Below are positions 12,090 to 20,269 of a DNA stretch of 64,000 nt, piece by piece; positions within the stretch are counted from its first letter, which is position 1; every line of letters starts with the position of its first letter. The translations under genes and the position numbers were made by a program. This stretch comes from Archangium lipolyticum (GTDB lineage: Bacteria; Myxococcota; Myxococcia; Myxococcales; Myxococcaceae). The DNA is taken from contig NZ_JANKBZ010000042.1 in NCBI RefSeq assembly GCF_024623785.1, forward strand, positions 1 through 64,000, written 5' to 3'. Below the pieces are notes generated by a model, which searched no databases, was not told where the DNA came from, and saw only the letters and a list, made by a program, of their open reading frames with translations.

Positions 12090-12572
12090 ATGCCGAAGAC
12101 ACCGTTTCGTCCACTGCTTGCCCTGACAGCCCTGTCATGTCTCTCCGCATGCGATGCTGCCTTCATCGCACCGGCGGAGGTGACCCTCTCCGAGCAATTC
12201 CTGGCGGACTGGAGCCAGGGCTTTCCCGTGGAGGTGGGCATCCGCTACGAGTCCAAGGAGATTGAGCTCCCGGGTGAGCACGATGGCTACCAGTTGGGCT
12301 ACCTCTGTGAGCCCTCCTCCGCGCCCGTGAAGTTCCAGACCGCCTTGGACACCCTGGGCTGCGCCCCGGAGGATCTCGAGGTGAAGGTGTGGATCGCGCC
12401 GGCTCCCGCGCTCGCGCAGAGCGTATGCGCGGGGCAGGGGAGCCAGGTGGGCCGGGTTGTGCCTGGCAATGTGCCGCCCCCGGGTACCACGCCCGAGCAG
12501 GGCGTGGTCAAGACGGTCAAGGTGAAGGTCACGGATTGTTCACGCGCGGAGACCGCGACCCTCGACTTCTGA
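12090..12572 (+). CDS. Small lipoprotein of unknown function
   Basis: The 160-residue product has a lipoprotein signal peptide with lipobox LSAC ending at about residue 20. The mature part contains four further cysteines, suggesting two disulphides in the periplasm. No family is recognised. GGGAG precedes the ATG at suitable spacing. It is not obviously in an operon; the P450 gene starts 114 bp downstream. Confidence 0.7.
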   Translation: MPKTPFRPLLALTALSCLSACDAAFIAPAEVTLSEQFLADWSQGFPVEVGIRYESKEIELPGEHDGYQLGYLCEPSSAPVKFQTALDTLGCAPEDLEVKVWIAPAPALAQSVCAGQGSQVGRVVPGNVPPPGTTPEQGVVKTVKVKVTDCSRAETATLDF

Positions 12573-12686
12573 GCGAGCGTTGGATGGCGAGCCTGGCGGC
12601 GACAGGCACGCAATGGGACTGACCTCGGCGTACATGGTGGCTGTTGGACTGATGGTCTAACATCGTTCCTCTCCACGGAGGATGAT

Positions 12687-13871
12687 TTGCAGACATATGA
12701 TCTGTCCGCCCCCACCACGAGGTCCGAGCTCAACGCCCTGTACGCGAAGATGCGGAACGAGCCCGGGCTCTGCCGCGTCGAGCCTTTTGGCGCTTATGCC
12801 GCGTCCCGCTACGAGGACATCCTCGTGGTCCAGAAGGACGCGCAGCGCTTCTCCGCCGAGGCCATCGCGGCGGCCGCCGAGCCGTCCTGGCTTGGCCACA
12901 ACCCGCTGGCCCACTCGATGCTGTCGAGGGATCCTCCCCGCCACACCCAGTTGCGCGCGTTGGTGAGCCGAGCCTTCGGCCCCGCGGGGCTGGCCCGGCT
13001 GGAGTCCGTGGTCCGCCGGGAGGCCGAGGCCCTCGCCGAGTCCGTGGTCCGCCAGCGCGAAGTGGAGCTCGTGGACACCTTCTGCTTCCTCCTGCCCCGC
13101 AACATCATCGGCCACCTGCTCGGCCTGGATCCGAGCACCTTCCCGGAGTTCAAGCGGTGGGTGTCCTCCATCAACCTCATCGCCTCCGCCACTCCCGAGC
13201 AGTACGAGGGCATCCGCTCCGCCGTGAGGGAGATGAAGCACGACATGGGGGCCGTCATCGCCGAGCGTCGACGCAAGCCGGGTGAGGACATGGTGAGCGA
13301 CCTCGTCCGCGCGGAGGTGGAGGGGAGCAGGCTCTCCGACGACGAGCTCATGTCCTTCCTCTTCCTGCTGATCACCGCGGGAATGGAGTCGACGACGCAT
13401 CTCATCGGCAACTCGGTCATCCATCTCGCCCGCCTCCCGGAGCAGTTCGAGCAGGCGCGAGCGGACAAGGCGCACATCCCGCGCTTCATCGAGGAGGTGC
13501 TGCGCTACGAGCCCCCCATCCAGCTCAACTTCCGCATGGCGGCGTCGGACGTGGAGCTGTCCGGCACGAAGGTGCCGGCGGGGAGCCTGGTGCTGGCCCT
13601 CATCGCGGCCGGCAACCTCGACGAGCGGGTGTTCGAGCAGCCGGAGCAGTTCCTCCCCGGCCGCGAGAAGGGCACCCAGCACCTCACCTTCGGGCAGGGC
13701 ATGCACTTCTGCCTGGGCGCGCAGCTGGCCCGGATGGAGGCGCGGTTCGCGCTGGAGGCGCTCGTCTCGAGGATCCGCGAGCTGAAGCTCCGCTCGCCGG
13801 AGATCGAGTGGATCCCCAACTACGGCCTGCACGGGCCCCGGGTGCTGCCGGTGGAGCTCATTCCAGCCTGA
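12687..13871 (+). CDS. Cytochrome P450
   Basis: The 394-residue soluble bacterial P450 shows the I-helix motif A231-G-M-E234-S-T, the K-helix ExxR (E270-R273) and the heme loop FGQGMHFCLG with Cys342 as the iron ligand. It is a monooxygenase, substrate unknown. The start is TTG at 12687, supported by GGAGG 5 nt upstream. A near-identical 182-bp copy of its C-terminal coding region (13602-13783) lies at 14500-14681. The cupin gene follows 92 bp downstream; no ferredoxin or reductase gene is nearby. Confidence 0.93.
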   Translation: MQTYDLSAPTTRSELNALYAKMRNEPGLCRVEPFGAYAASRYEDILVVQKDAQRFSAEAIAAAAEPSWLGHNPLAHSMLSRDPPRHTQLRALVSRAFGPAGLARLESVVRREAEALAESVVRQREVELVDTFCFLLPRNIIGHLLGLDPSTFPEFKRWVSSINLIASATPEQYEGIRSAVREMKHDMGAVIAERRRKPGEDMVSDLVRAEVEGSRLSDDELMSFLFLLITAGMESTTHLIGNSVIHLARLPEQFEQARADKAHIPRFIEEVLRYEPPIQLNFRMAASDVELSGTKVPAGSLVLALIAAGNLDERVFEQPEQFLPGREKGTQHLTFGQGMHFCLGAQLARMEARFALEALVSRIRELKLRSPEIEWIPNYGLHGPRVLPVELIPA

Positions 13872-13963
13872 ACAGGGTATCCGGGCCAACGGTGGCGGCG
13901 GTTGGCTGGTGGCTTCCAACCTACGGTAGGCTCACGGCACGTTGGTCAGATACAGGAGACACC

Positions 13964-14464
13964 ATGACCCGACCGATCCTGAACATCGACGAGGCGACCT
14001 ACAGCGACCTGGAAGACCTGTCGCGTCAACAGGGCTCGAAGATGCCCGCCGAGCGCTATGGAGGACGCACCGCGCCCATCGGTCGTGAGCTCGGCGCGCG
14101 GCAGCTGGGGTACAACGTGACCGTGATCGCTCCCGGCAAGCGCGCCTACCCCTTCCACTGTCACGCGGTGAATGAAGAGATGTTCTTCGTGATCGAGGGC
14201 CGTGGCGAGGTGCGCATCGGCGCCCAGACCCACCCGATCAGCGCGGGCGACGTGGTCGCCTGCCCGGCGGGTGGACCCGAGACGGCGCACCAGATCGTCA
14301 ACACGGGCACGGCCGAGCTGAAGGTGCTGGCCGTCAGCACCGCCCGCGTCCCCGAGGTCTGCCACTATCCGGACTCCGGCAAATTCTGCGCGTTCGACCC
14401 GGAGCAGCGCTTTGTCCACATAGGCCACGCCGGGAAGAGCGTGGACTACTGGGACGGCGAATGA
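13964..14464 (+). CDS. Cupin-domain protein
   Basis: The 166-residue single-domain cupin carries the metal-site motif 1 around PFHCHAVNEEMFFVIEGRG and motif 2 around GDVVACPAGGPETAHQI. Cupins of this type bind a divalent metal and act as isomerases, dioxygenases or sugar/polyketide-binding proteins; which applies cannot be told. AGGAG lies 6 nt before the ATG. It stands between the P450 and its duplicated fragment. Confidence 0.85.
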   Translation: MTRPILNIDEATYSDLEDLSRQQGSKMPAERYGGRTAPIGRELGARQLGYNVTVIAPGKRAYPFHCHAVNEEMFFVIEGRGEVRIGAQTHPISAGDVVACPAGGPETAHQIVNTGTAELKVLAVSTARVPEVCHYPDSGKFCAFDPEQRFVHIGHAGKSVDYWDGE

Positions 14465-14499
14465 GTTGCGGCGCCTCGGCGTTCCTCAGGCTCGCGCCG

Positions 14500-14681
14500 A
14501 TCGCGGCCGGCAACCTCGACGAGCGGGTGTTCGAGCAGCCGGAGCAGTTCCTCCCCGGCCGCGAGACGGGCACCCAGCACCGCACCTTCGGGTAGGGCAT
14601 GCACTTCTGCCTGGGCGCGCAGCTGGCCCGGATGGAGGCGCGGTTCGCGCTGGAGGCGCTCGTCTCGAGGATCCGCGAGCT
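14500..14681 (+). pseudogene. Duplicated C-terminal fragment of the P450 gene
   Basis: These 182 bases match 13602-13783 at every position but three (offset 898 bp). The differences are A to C at 14567, T to G at 14582 and C to T at 14593; the last turns the Gln codon before the heme loop into a TAG stop. The fragment has no start and breaks off just after the ExRFALEALVSRIREL helix. It is a recent partial duplication that cannot encode a P450. The 432-bp interval 14465-14896 holds only this and the remnant at 14697. Confidence 0.92.
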
Positions 14682-14696
14682 CTCCAGAGCCCGCCC

Positions 14697-14780
14697 ATGC
14701 CTCCTCGTCCCTACCGCATCGATGTCCCCGAGAGTGTCCTCGTCGATCTCCACCGTCGCCTCGAGGCGCGTGGAGTGTGA
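14697..14780 (+). pseudogene. Possible remnant of an epoxide-hydrolase-like gene (N-terminus only)
   Basis: A 27-codon frame opens MPPRPYRIDVPESVLVDLHR and then stops. The pattern of Arg-Ile-Asp-Val-Pro followed by a helix LxDLxxRL is that of the N-terminal domain of epoxide hydrolases. It directly follows the P450 fragment, so the region looks like a junction of gene debris. Too short to be sure. Confidence 0.35.
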
Positions 14781-14896
14781 AGCTGGAGGCACCCGGCAAG
14801 CGGGATGCATTCCGAGGCGCCGTCCATGGCCGAGCCACCCGGCTCCGAGGTATGGGAGCACTTCGAGAGCCCGAGGGGCCGGGAGGCACGAGTCGC

Positions 14897-15376
14897 ATGC
14901 ATGCAGGGTGGAGCATCCGCAAGGCAAGCGTGGAGGATGTGGACGAGCTCATCCGCCTGCGTCTGGCGCTGCTGCGCAGCACGCGTGGGGTGGAGAAGCT
15001 GAAGGACGAGGAGTCGCTGGTGGAGGCCACGCGGCGTTACTTCGCGCGGTCCGTGCCCGAGGGGAGCTTCCATGCCTGGGTGGGCGTGGCGGAGGGCCGG
15101 GTGGTGGCGTGCAGTGGCCTGCTGCCCTTCGGAAGGCCGCCCATGCCGGACACCCTGGCGAGCCTGGAGGCGTACATCCTCAACATGTACACCGAGCCGG
15201 AGTGGCGCGGGCGGGGCATCGCGCGGGCGCTGTTCGCGGAGCTGACGCGCTTCGCGCGCGAGCTGGGCGTGGGGCGGCTGTTGCTGCACGCCACGGCGGA
15301 CGGACGGCCCCTCTATGAACAGATGGGCTTCAAACCCAATCCCACGTCGATGGAGTGGACGCCTTCGGGGGAATGA
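14897..15376 (+). CDS. GNAT N-acetyltransferase
   Basis: The 159-residue product has the acetyl-CoA-binding signature EWRGRGIARALFAEL at about 100-115 and the terminal strand motif LYEQMGFKP. This is the typical length of a single-domain GNAT. Substrate unknown. The ATG at 14897 has GGAGG 10 nt upstream; an in-frame longer version beginning at 14777 would run through scar sequence and is unlikely. Confidence 0.85.
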   Translation: MHAGWSIRKASVEDVDELIRLRLALLRSTRGVEKLKDEESLVEATRRYFARSVPEGSFHAWVGVAEGRVVACSGLLPFGRPPMPDTLASLEAYILNMYTEPEWRGRGIARALFAELTRFARELGVGRLLLHATADGRPLYEQMGFKPNPTSMEWTPSGE

Positions 15377-15551
15377 ATCTCCGCTTCGCACGGGCATTCC
15401 CGCGCGGTGGACATGAAGTTCCCGGATGGGAGGAGGGCAGGCGGCGGGGCTTGGGCCGGGCTCTTGTCGGGGGCGGGGATGCTTCGGACCTTTGCCTCAC
15501 ACCGGGACTCGCGCGATAGCGCGTGGGGTCCCTCTGCGATGGGAGAGAGCC

Positions 15552-15788
15552 ATGGCACACAACAAGGGCAACGCGGACAAGGGCACGTTGAACCCCCGGT
15601 TGGACAAGGACGCGAAGGACCTGGAGCGCGAGAGCCGGCACCAGGCCGAGGGCTCGGAGCGTCGGGACGTGACGGACGACGAGGCGGGCGTGGATCGCAT
15701 CCAGGAGAAGGGTGTTGGCGGCTACGGAGCGGATGACTCGAGCGTGAGCGAGCGGCGTGACGCGCCTCCGCTGAGCGACAACAGCTGA
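15552..15788 (+). CDS. Small, highly charged hypothetical protein
   Basis: The 78-residue product is very hydrophilic, rich in Asp, Glu, Arg and Lys, without a signal peptide or hydrophobic core, and probably intrinsically disordered. GGGAGAGAG just upstream of the ATG is a good ribosome site. No family recognised; composition recalls stress-related disordered proteins but that is only an impression. Confidence 0.6.
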   Translation: MAHNKGNADKGTLNPRLDKDAKDLERESRHQAEGSERRDVTDDEAGVDRIQEKGVGGYGADDSSVSERRDAPPLSDNS

Positions 15789-15829
15789 GCCCGTGACAAA
15801 CACCCTCGCGTGGACTCGGGTTTCGAGCA

Positions 15830-15862
15830 CCCTCTCCCTCTGGGAGAGGGCCGGGGTGAGGG
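15830..15862 (-). repeat. Dispersed palindromic repeat, copy 2
   Basis: The inverted arms CCCTCTCCC and GGGAGAGGG are followed by the complement of ACCCTCACCCC, so this copy is in reverse orientation to copy 1. It lies in the 185-bp gap between two co-directional small genes. Confidence 0.75.
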
Positions 15863-15973
15863 TATTCGCTCTCCGGGATTCCCACCTGGCCCGGCTTGCC
15901 AACGAAGGAACGCCCCTTACTTTGACGAGCCTTCCCTCCGTGGAGGGCCTCTGCGTCCGAGGAACGGTGCCCC

Positions 15974-16372
15974 ATGGCTGGAATCCGCGAGGATTACATC
16001 GAGCGCATGATCGAGCGTCTGGTGGCGGCGCTCGCGGCGATCCTGAAGGCGGGCCGGGGCCAGAAGACGGAGGAGGCGCTCGACCTCATCCAGCAGACGA
16101 GCCTGTCGCTGTTCGGCATGGAGTACCGGATGCTCATCACCATCGACGCGGGCTCGGTGGCGGAGCTGCTCGGGCACCCGGAGAAGATCAAGGCGCTGGC
16201 GAAGCTGGTGCGCGCGGAGGCGGACCTCCTCCAGCAGCGCGGGGATATGGAGGGGGTCGCGCACCGGCTCGGCCACGCACTCGCGCTGCTCCTGGAAGCA
16301 CAGCGCAGGAGATCGGGTTCCGACCCAGAGGTGGATGCACTCATCCAGAGTGTGCGCGACAGGCTCGAGTAG
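15974..16372 (+). CDS. Hypothetical helical protein, DUF6483-like
   Basis: The 132-residue all-helical product opens MAGIREDYIERMIERLVAAL, a pattern I associate with the DUF6483 family (first helices with R-D-Y-I-x-R-x-I). The rest is amphipathic helices without cysteines or signal peptide. The family has no known function. It converges on the glycosyltransferase gene, with repeat copy 3 in between. Confidence 0.6.
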   Translation: MAGIREDYIERMIERLVAALAAILKAGRGQKTEEALDLIQQTSLSLFGMEYRMLITIDAGSVAELLGHPEKIKALAKLVRAEADLLQQRGDMEGVAHRLGHALALLLEAQRRRSGSDPEVDALIQSVRDRLE

Positions 16373-16400
16373 CCGGATTGAGCGCGGATGGGTTCTCAAT

Positions 16401-16434
16401 ACCCTCACCCCAGCCCTCTCCCAGAGGGAGAGGG
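16401..16434 (+). repeat. Dispersed palindromic repeat, copy 3
   Basis: This copy has the same orientation and nearly the same sequence as copy 1. It fills the 66-bp gap between two convergent genes, the position expected of a transcription terminator. Confidence 0.8.
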
Positions 16435-16438
16435 AGCA

Positions 16439-17263
16439 TCACACGAGTCGTCCATCCCTCACCAATGCGAACACCTCGCCATACCGGCGCTCGCCAAAGG
16501 CTTGCACCAACTCGGGAAATCGTCCCTGGCGCAGTGCTCGAAGGTGGCGGTATTTCGCGGCGTGGTAGTTGGCCACGGCCCAGGCCAGCCGCACTGCATC
16601 GAGCCCGCCTCGCCAGAGCGCTCCGTGCAGGATGCAGTCGCGTACCAGGTGCGCCGGGCGCTGGAGCGCCGCGGGTTTGAGCCGCTTGCCCTCGGCGTAG
16701 GCGCGCACCGCCCACAACAGCGCATAGCGCTCCTCCTTCTCCGCGCGTCCGGCCAGCGACGTGGCGAAGCGGTGCTCGATGGGCGCGTGCACCCGGATGG
16801 CGCGCATCCGTGGCAGTGCCTCGTGGACGATCATCTCCGGGCGCCACACGGCGACGTCCCGGCGCACCAGCCGCGCACGCCACTCGGTGCGGTAGCGGAA
16901 GCGGTGCCCGTCCAGCTCGGCCCAGTCGCGGCGCGGTAGAAGATAGACGGGCTCCTTCGGCTCGGACTTCCGCCAGGCCTCGAGGGTCTTCAGGGCCTCG
17001 GGCTCCAGGCGCTCGTCCGAGTCGAGATAGAAGACGTAGTCGCACGGGCCCAGCGCTTCCATGGCGGCGGCTCGCGCGGCTCCGTAACCCTGCCAGGGCC
17101 GCGACACCGAGCGCGCTCCCATGCTCCGCGCGAGCTCCACCGAGCCATCCGTGGACATCGAGTCCAGCGCCACCACCTCATCACAGACGGCGAGCAGCCC
17201 CTCCAGGCACGCCCCGAGCGTGTCCCGGTTGTTCCCGTGGATGACATAGCCGCCAAGTCTCAT
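16439..17263 (-). CDS. Family 2 glycosyltransferase
   Basis: The 274-residue product has a GT-A fold signature: an N-terminal strand-loop GGYVIHGNNRDTL, the nucleotide-sugar site VVALDSMSTDGS, and the metal-binding DSD in YLDSDER at about residue 90. Such enzymes add sugars to LPS, lipids or capsule; this one resembles the WaaE/KdtX-like branch (inference). AAGGA precedes the ATG at 17263. It begins 14 bp after the stop of the membrane-protein gene at 17278, so the two form an operon. Confidence 0.85.
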   Translation of the reverse strand: MRLGGYVIHGNNRDTLGACLEGLLAVCDEVVALDSMSTDGSVELARSMGARSVSRPWQGYGAARAAAMEALGPCDYVFYLDSDERLEPEALKTLEAWRKSEPKEPVYLLPRRDWAELDGHRFRYRTEWRARLVRRDVAVWRPEMIVHEALPRMRAIRVHAPIEHRFATSLAGRAEKEERYALLWAVRAYAEGKRLKPAALQRPAHLVRDCILHGALWRGGLDAVRLAWAVANYHAAKYRHLRALRQGRFPELVQAFGERRYGEVFALVRDGRLV

Positions 17264-17277
17264 GGCGTCCTTCCGTA

Positions 17278-18957
17278 TCAGGTTCCCTTCCGGGGCAGGA
17301 ACTCCCGCGCGAGCAGCTCGAGGAAGCCCCGGCGGCGCAGCTCCACCTGGTGCTCTCCGGCGGGCAGTTGGATGTCCAGCGTACCGGCCCTCGTGGTGAC
17401 GAACCGCGCGGGGCCGCTCGCCTCGACCGCGAGGAAGGGGGTCGTGAACTGGTTGAAGTGCACGGTACACCCCCCGGGCGAGGAGACCGAGAGGCTGATG
17501 CGGCCGAAGTGGACGGGCTCGTGGAAGGCCCGGACCGGCTTCACCTTCAGCCCGTCACAGTTCTCGTGGGAGAGGAAGGCGGCCGGTGGCGGCATGCCGG
17601 TCGCGACCATGGACCGGGGGAAGTATTCGAGGGCGGACCACGGACGGTCGAGCATGGCGAGGTGGCCCTCCAGCTCCATCCGGGGAGTGCTCTCATAGCG
17701 TGGGTGCGTCGCCTTCCACCCGAGCCTCACGTCCGTGAAGATCGCCAGCCCCACCACGCCCAGCGCCAGCTTCCGTTTCCAGCCGCCCCGTTGGAAGGCG
17801 TCCTCCACCAGTACGCACAACACGAGCACGAGGAGCGGGGTGAGGTAGCCCACCAGCCGCCAGGGGAACTGGAGCAGCCTGGCGAAGGGCACCACTTGAT
17901 AGAAGGGCAGCGAGAGGGGCACCTGCAGCACCGCGTAGATGGCCGCGGAGAGCAGCAGGAAGGTCAACCCGGTGCCCCGGCTCCGGAGGCCATCACGCGA
18001 GGCGAGCGCCACACCGCCCAACACGGCGAGTCCCGCCAGCAGCGCGCGGCCGATCTCCGGCGTGATGCCCTTCCACTGCCGGCCCCAGTGGAACTCGTTG
18101 TCCCAGAGGTACCGCGAGAGCGGCGCGAACTCCTTCTCGGGCGTGTAGATGCCGAGTGCGTCCGTGTTGAAGAACTTCTCCAGGCGCAGGATCAGCAGGG
18201 CGTAGGGGGCGCACAGCACGAGCACCACCAGCGCCGCCTGTCCCGTGGCGATGAGCGTGGGGCGCCAGCCCTGCTTCGCCAGCATGAGGCCCAGGGCGAC
18301 CGCCAGCGTGAGGAACGCATACAGGAACATCACCGTGTGCGCGTAGAACAGCGCCGCGAGCACGAGCCCCACCACCCATCCACCCCGGCCCTCGGAGTGC
18401 AGGCGCATGCATGCCCACAGCAGCCAGGGGTAGAGCATCATGGCGGAGAGCTCGGCGGTGGCGCTGCGGATGAGCCAGTCGAAGAAGGCGTACTGGGAGA
18501 AGCAGACCAGGAAGGCCGCGAGCACCTGGACGCGCGCGGAGGCCCCGAGCGCGCGGGCGGCGGCGGCCATCCCCGAGGCGCCCACGAAGAGGACGAGCAC
18601 CAGCGCCAGTTGCACGCCCCGGTAGGCCGAGCCCACCAGCCAGGCCAGGCCCCCGGACAGCGTGTTGAAGAGCCGGTGGTAGAAGAAGGGCCAGGGCGAG
18701 CCGTGGCCGTTGTGGCAGAACGGCGTCCACAGCGGGAAGAAGTCACCGGCCGCGTAGGCCCGGCGGAAGCCCTCGGCGCGCTCGAAGATGGACAGGCCCT
18801 CGTGGTTGTTCGGCCAGCCGTCGAAGCCGAAGAAGGGCAGCACGGCCGCGATCGCCATTCCCAGGCAGGCCAGCGAGATCTGGAGCCGCGCGCGGCGCTC
18901 CGAGGTTTCTGGGAGGGGCGCGGGGACGGTCGCGACGGAGGGCGGGGGGGACTGCAT
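17278..18957 (-). CDS. Polytopic membrane protein, PTPS-related / GT-C-like
   Basis: The 559-residue protein has about ten to twelve membrane segments, an early acidic loop with WPNNHEG, and a C-terminal soluble beta domain of about 110 residues (ending in GTLDIQLPAGEHQVELR). This is the layout of the '6-pyruvoyl-tetrahydropterin synthase-related' membrane family and of YfhO-like glycosyltransferases. It may transfer sugars from lipid carriers on the outer face of the inner membrane. It is co-transcribed with the downstream family 2 glycosyltransferase and diverges from 19141 over a palindrome-bearing gap. Confidence 0.75.
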   Translation of the reverse strand: MQSPPPSVATVPAPLPETSERRARLQISLACLGMAIAAVLPFFGFDGWPNNHEGLSIFERAEGFRRAYAAGDFFPLWTPFCHNGHGSPWPFFYHRLFNTLSGGLAWLVGSAYRGVQLALVLVLFVGASGMAAAARALGASARVQVLAAFLVCFSQYAFFDWLIRSATAELSAMMLYPWLLWACMRLHSEGRGGWVVGLVLAALFYAHTVMFLYAFLTLAVALGLMLAKQGWRPTLIATGQAALVVLVLCAPYALLILRLEKFFNTDALGIYTPEKEFAPLSRYLWDNEFHWGRQWKGITPEIGRALLAGLAVLGGVALASRDGLRSRGTGLTFLLLSAAIYAVLQVPLSLPFYQVVPFARLLQFPWRLVGYLTPLLVLVLCVLVEDAFQRGGWKRKLALGVVGLAIFTDVRLGWKATHPRYESTPRMELEGHLAMLDRPWSALEYFPRSMVATGMPPPAAFLSHENCDGLKVKPVRAFHEPVHFGRISLSVSSPGGCTVHFNQFTTPFLAVEASGPARFVTTRAGTLDIQLPAGEHQVELRRRGFLELLAREFLPRKGT

Positions 18958-19032
18958 GGCGCGGCGCAGTGTACCCGCCCGGTGCTTTCCGTCCCCATTT
19001 GTCTGGTTGCCTGGGTGCCCACCAGCGGAGCT

Positions 19033-19056
19033 CGGGTGTACCGGCCGGTACACCCG
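19033..19056. promoter_or_regulatory. Perfect 24-bp palindrome between divergent operons
   Basis: Twelve bases, CGGGTGTACCGG, are followed by their exact reverse complement with no spacer. The site lies midway in the 183-bp gap between the glycosyltransferase operon (minus) and the envelope operon (plus). Length and symmetry suit a dimeric repressor or activator able to control both. Confidence 0.5.
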
Positions 19057-19140
19057 GGTGTCCCGAATGGGGCAGGTGCGGGCACCCGACACTCCCGGCT
19101 CACGAGGAACCGGCACCGGGCACGGAGAATGCTACTCTTC

Positions 19141-19623
19141 ATGCGCATGCGCGGGCTCCTGCTTCTCGCCATCTCGATGTGGGCCATGGGCGCCAGCGCC
19201 GAGGACCCGCCTCGCCGTGAGCCGACCCGCGCCGCCATCCTCGAGGCGCTCGAGGTGCAGGCCTCGCTCCCGGAGCAGCTCCCCCAGTTGCCAGATGCCG
19301 CCTCCCCGGTGGCCGAGTCCGCCCGGGAGACCGCCACGGATGGTGCTCGCCGGAACCCGGCCGCCCGTACCGGCGGTGAGGCCGCCGAGAAGGCCCGCCG
19401 CGAGGCCTCGAAGCACGCCGCGCGCATGTCCGAGCGCACCCCTCCCGGCGCCAGCGTCAAGGCCGCCCGCTCCGCCGCGTTGGGCGCGGCCGGCGTGGGC
19501 TCCGAGGCGCAGGAGGCCGCGGGCCGCTCCCGTGCCGAGAAGGTGCGCAAGGACAAGGACTCCAAACCCGACAGCCCGGGCAACGGGCGGCCGCCGCGGT
19601 CGGAACCCATTCGCGGTCCGTGA
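19141..19623 (+). CDS. Secreted Ala/Arg-rich hypothetical protein
   Basis: The 160-residue product has a signal peptide (MRMRGLLLLAISMWAMGASA, cleavage near residue 20) followed by a low-complexity, highly charged and Ala-rich mature part that is probably disordered. It heads a run of four close genes to 22862. Start alternatives at 19129 and 19147 exist; GGAG at 19124 fits none perfectly. Function unknown. Confidence 0.6.
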   Translation: MRMRGLLLLAISMWAMGASAEDPPRREPTRAAILEALEVQASLPEQLPQLPDAASPVAESARETATDGARRNPAARTGGEAAEKARREASKHAARMSERTPPGASVKAARSAALGAAGVGSEAQEAAGRSRAEKVRKDKDSKPDSPGNGRPPRSEPIRGP

Positions 19624-19636
19624 TAGAAGGCCTCGC

Positions 19637-20269
19637 GTGAAGCACCTCGTGCTGTGCCTCGCCGTGCTCGCGCTCACGGCCGCCGCTCCGCCGGATGCGA
19701 CGCCCCACCTGCTCCAGGGTGCCCGCCACTTCCGCGAGGGCCGCTTCGCCAACGCCCTCGTCGAGTTCAAGGTGGCCCAGCGTCTGGGCACCGGCGGCGA
19801 GGCGGACTGGTACATCGCCGCGTCGCTGGTGAAGCTCGGCCGCGCCGACGAGGCGCTCGAGTCCTTCGCCGCCGCGCGCAGGAGCGCCCCGGACGCGCGC
19901 GACGCGCTGCTCGACTACTACCACGCGCTCGCCTGCTACGAGGCGAAGCTGTACCTGTGCGCCGACACGCTGCTGGACGCGGTGGGAGATGCCTCCGGGC
20001 CTCGCATCGGCGAGCAGGTGCGCAAGCTGCGCTCGGACATCTCCGCGCTCTTCCGCTCGGCGCCCACGCCGGCCTCCATCGACTGGTATCACTCGCGCGC
20101 CGCCGAGGCCCGCACGGCCCGGCGTCCGGTGCTCGCCGCGCGCTACCTGGAGGAGGCGTCGCGGTTGGCCGAGCGGCGCGCGGACCGCCACCGGCTCACC
20201 GAGGCCCGCGCCGGGTTGGGCGCGCTGTCCGAGGTGCCCACGCCCATCGTCGGCTGGAGGAGCCCGTGA
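19637..20269 (+). CDS. Periplasmic TPR protein
   Basis: The 210-residue product starts with a signal peptide (VKHLVLCLAVLALTAAA) and then has TPR-like helical pairs (HFREGRFANALVEFKVAQRL, then LVKLGRADEALESFAAAR). TPR domains mediate protein contacts, here in the periplasm. The start is GTG at 19637 with AGAAGG 6 nt upstream. Its stop overlaps the GTG of the next gene, so it is translationally coupled to the beta-barrel protein and probably its partner. Confidence 0.75.
   Translation: MKHLVLCLAVLALTAAAPPDATPHLLQGARHFREGRFANALVEFKVAQRLGTGGEADWYIAASLVKLGRADEALESFAAARRSAPDARDALLDYYHALACYEAKLYLCADTLLDAVGDASGPRIGEQVRKLRSDISALFRSAPTPASIDWYHSRAAEARTARRPVLAARYLEEASRLAERRADRHRLTEARAGLGALSEVPTPIVGWRSP

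Noticed and set aside
14599-15318. A frame starting in the P450 fragment and running into the acetyltransferase
   Set aside because: It continues out of frame through the GNAT gene; the fragment has no usable start.
17350-19623. A 757-codon open frame on the plus strand
   Set aside because: Most of it is antisense to the membrane protein at 17278; only its last 160 codons form a real gene (19141).
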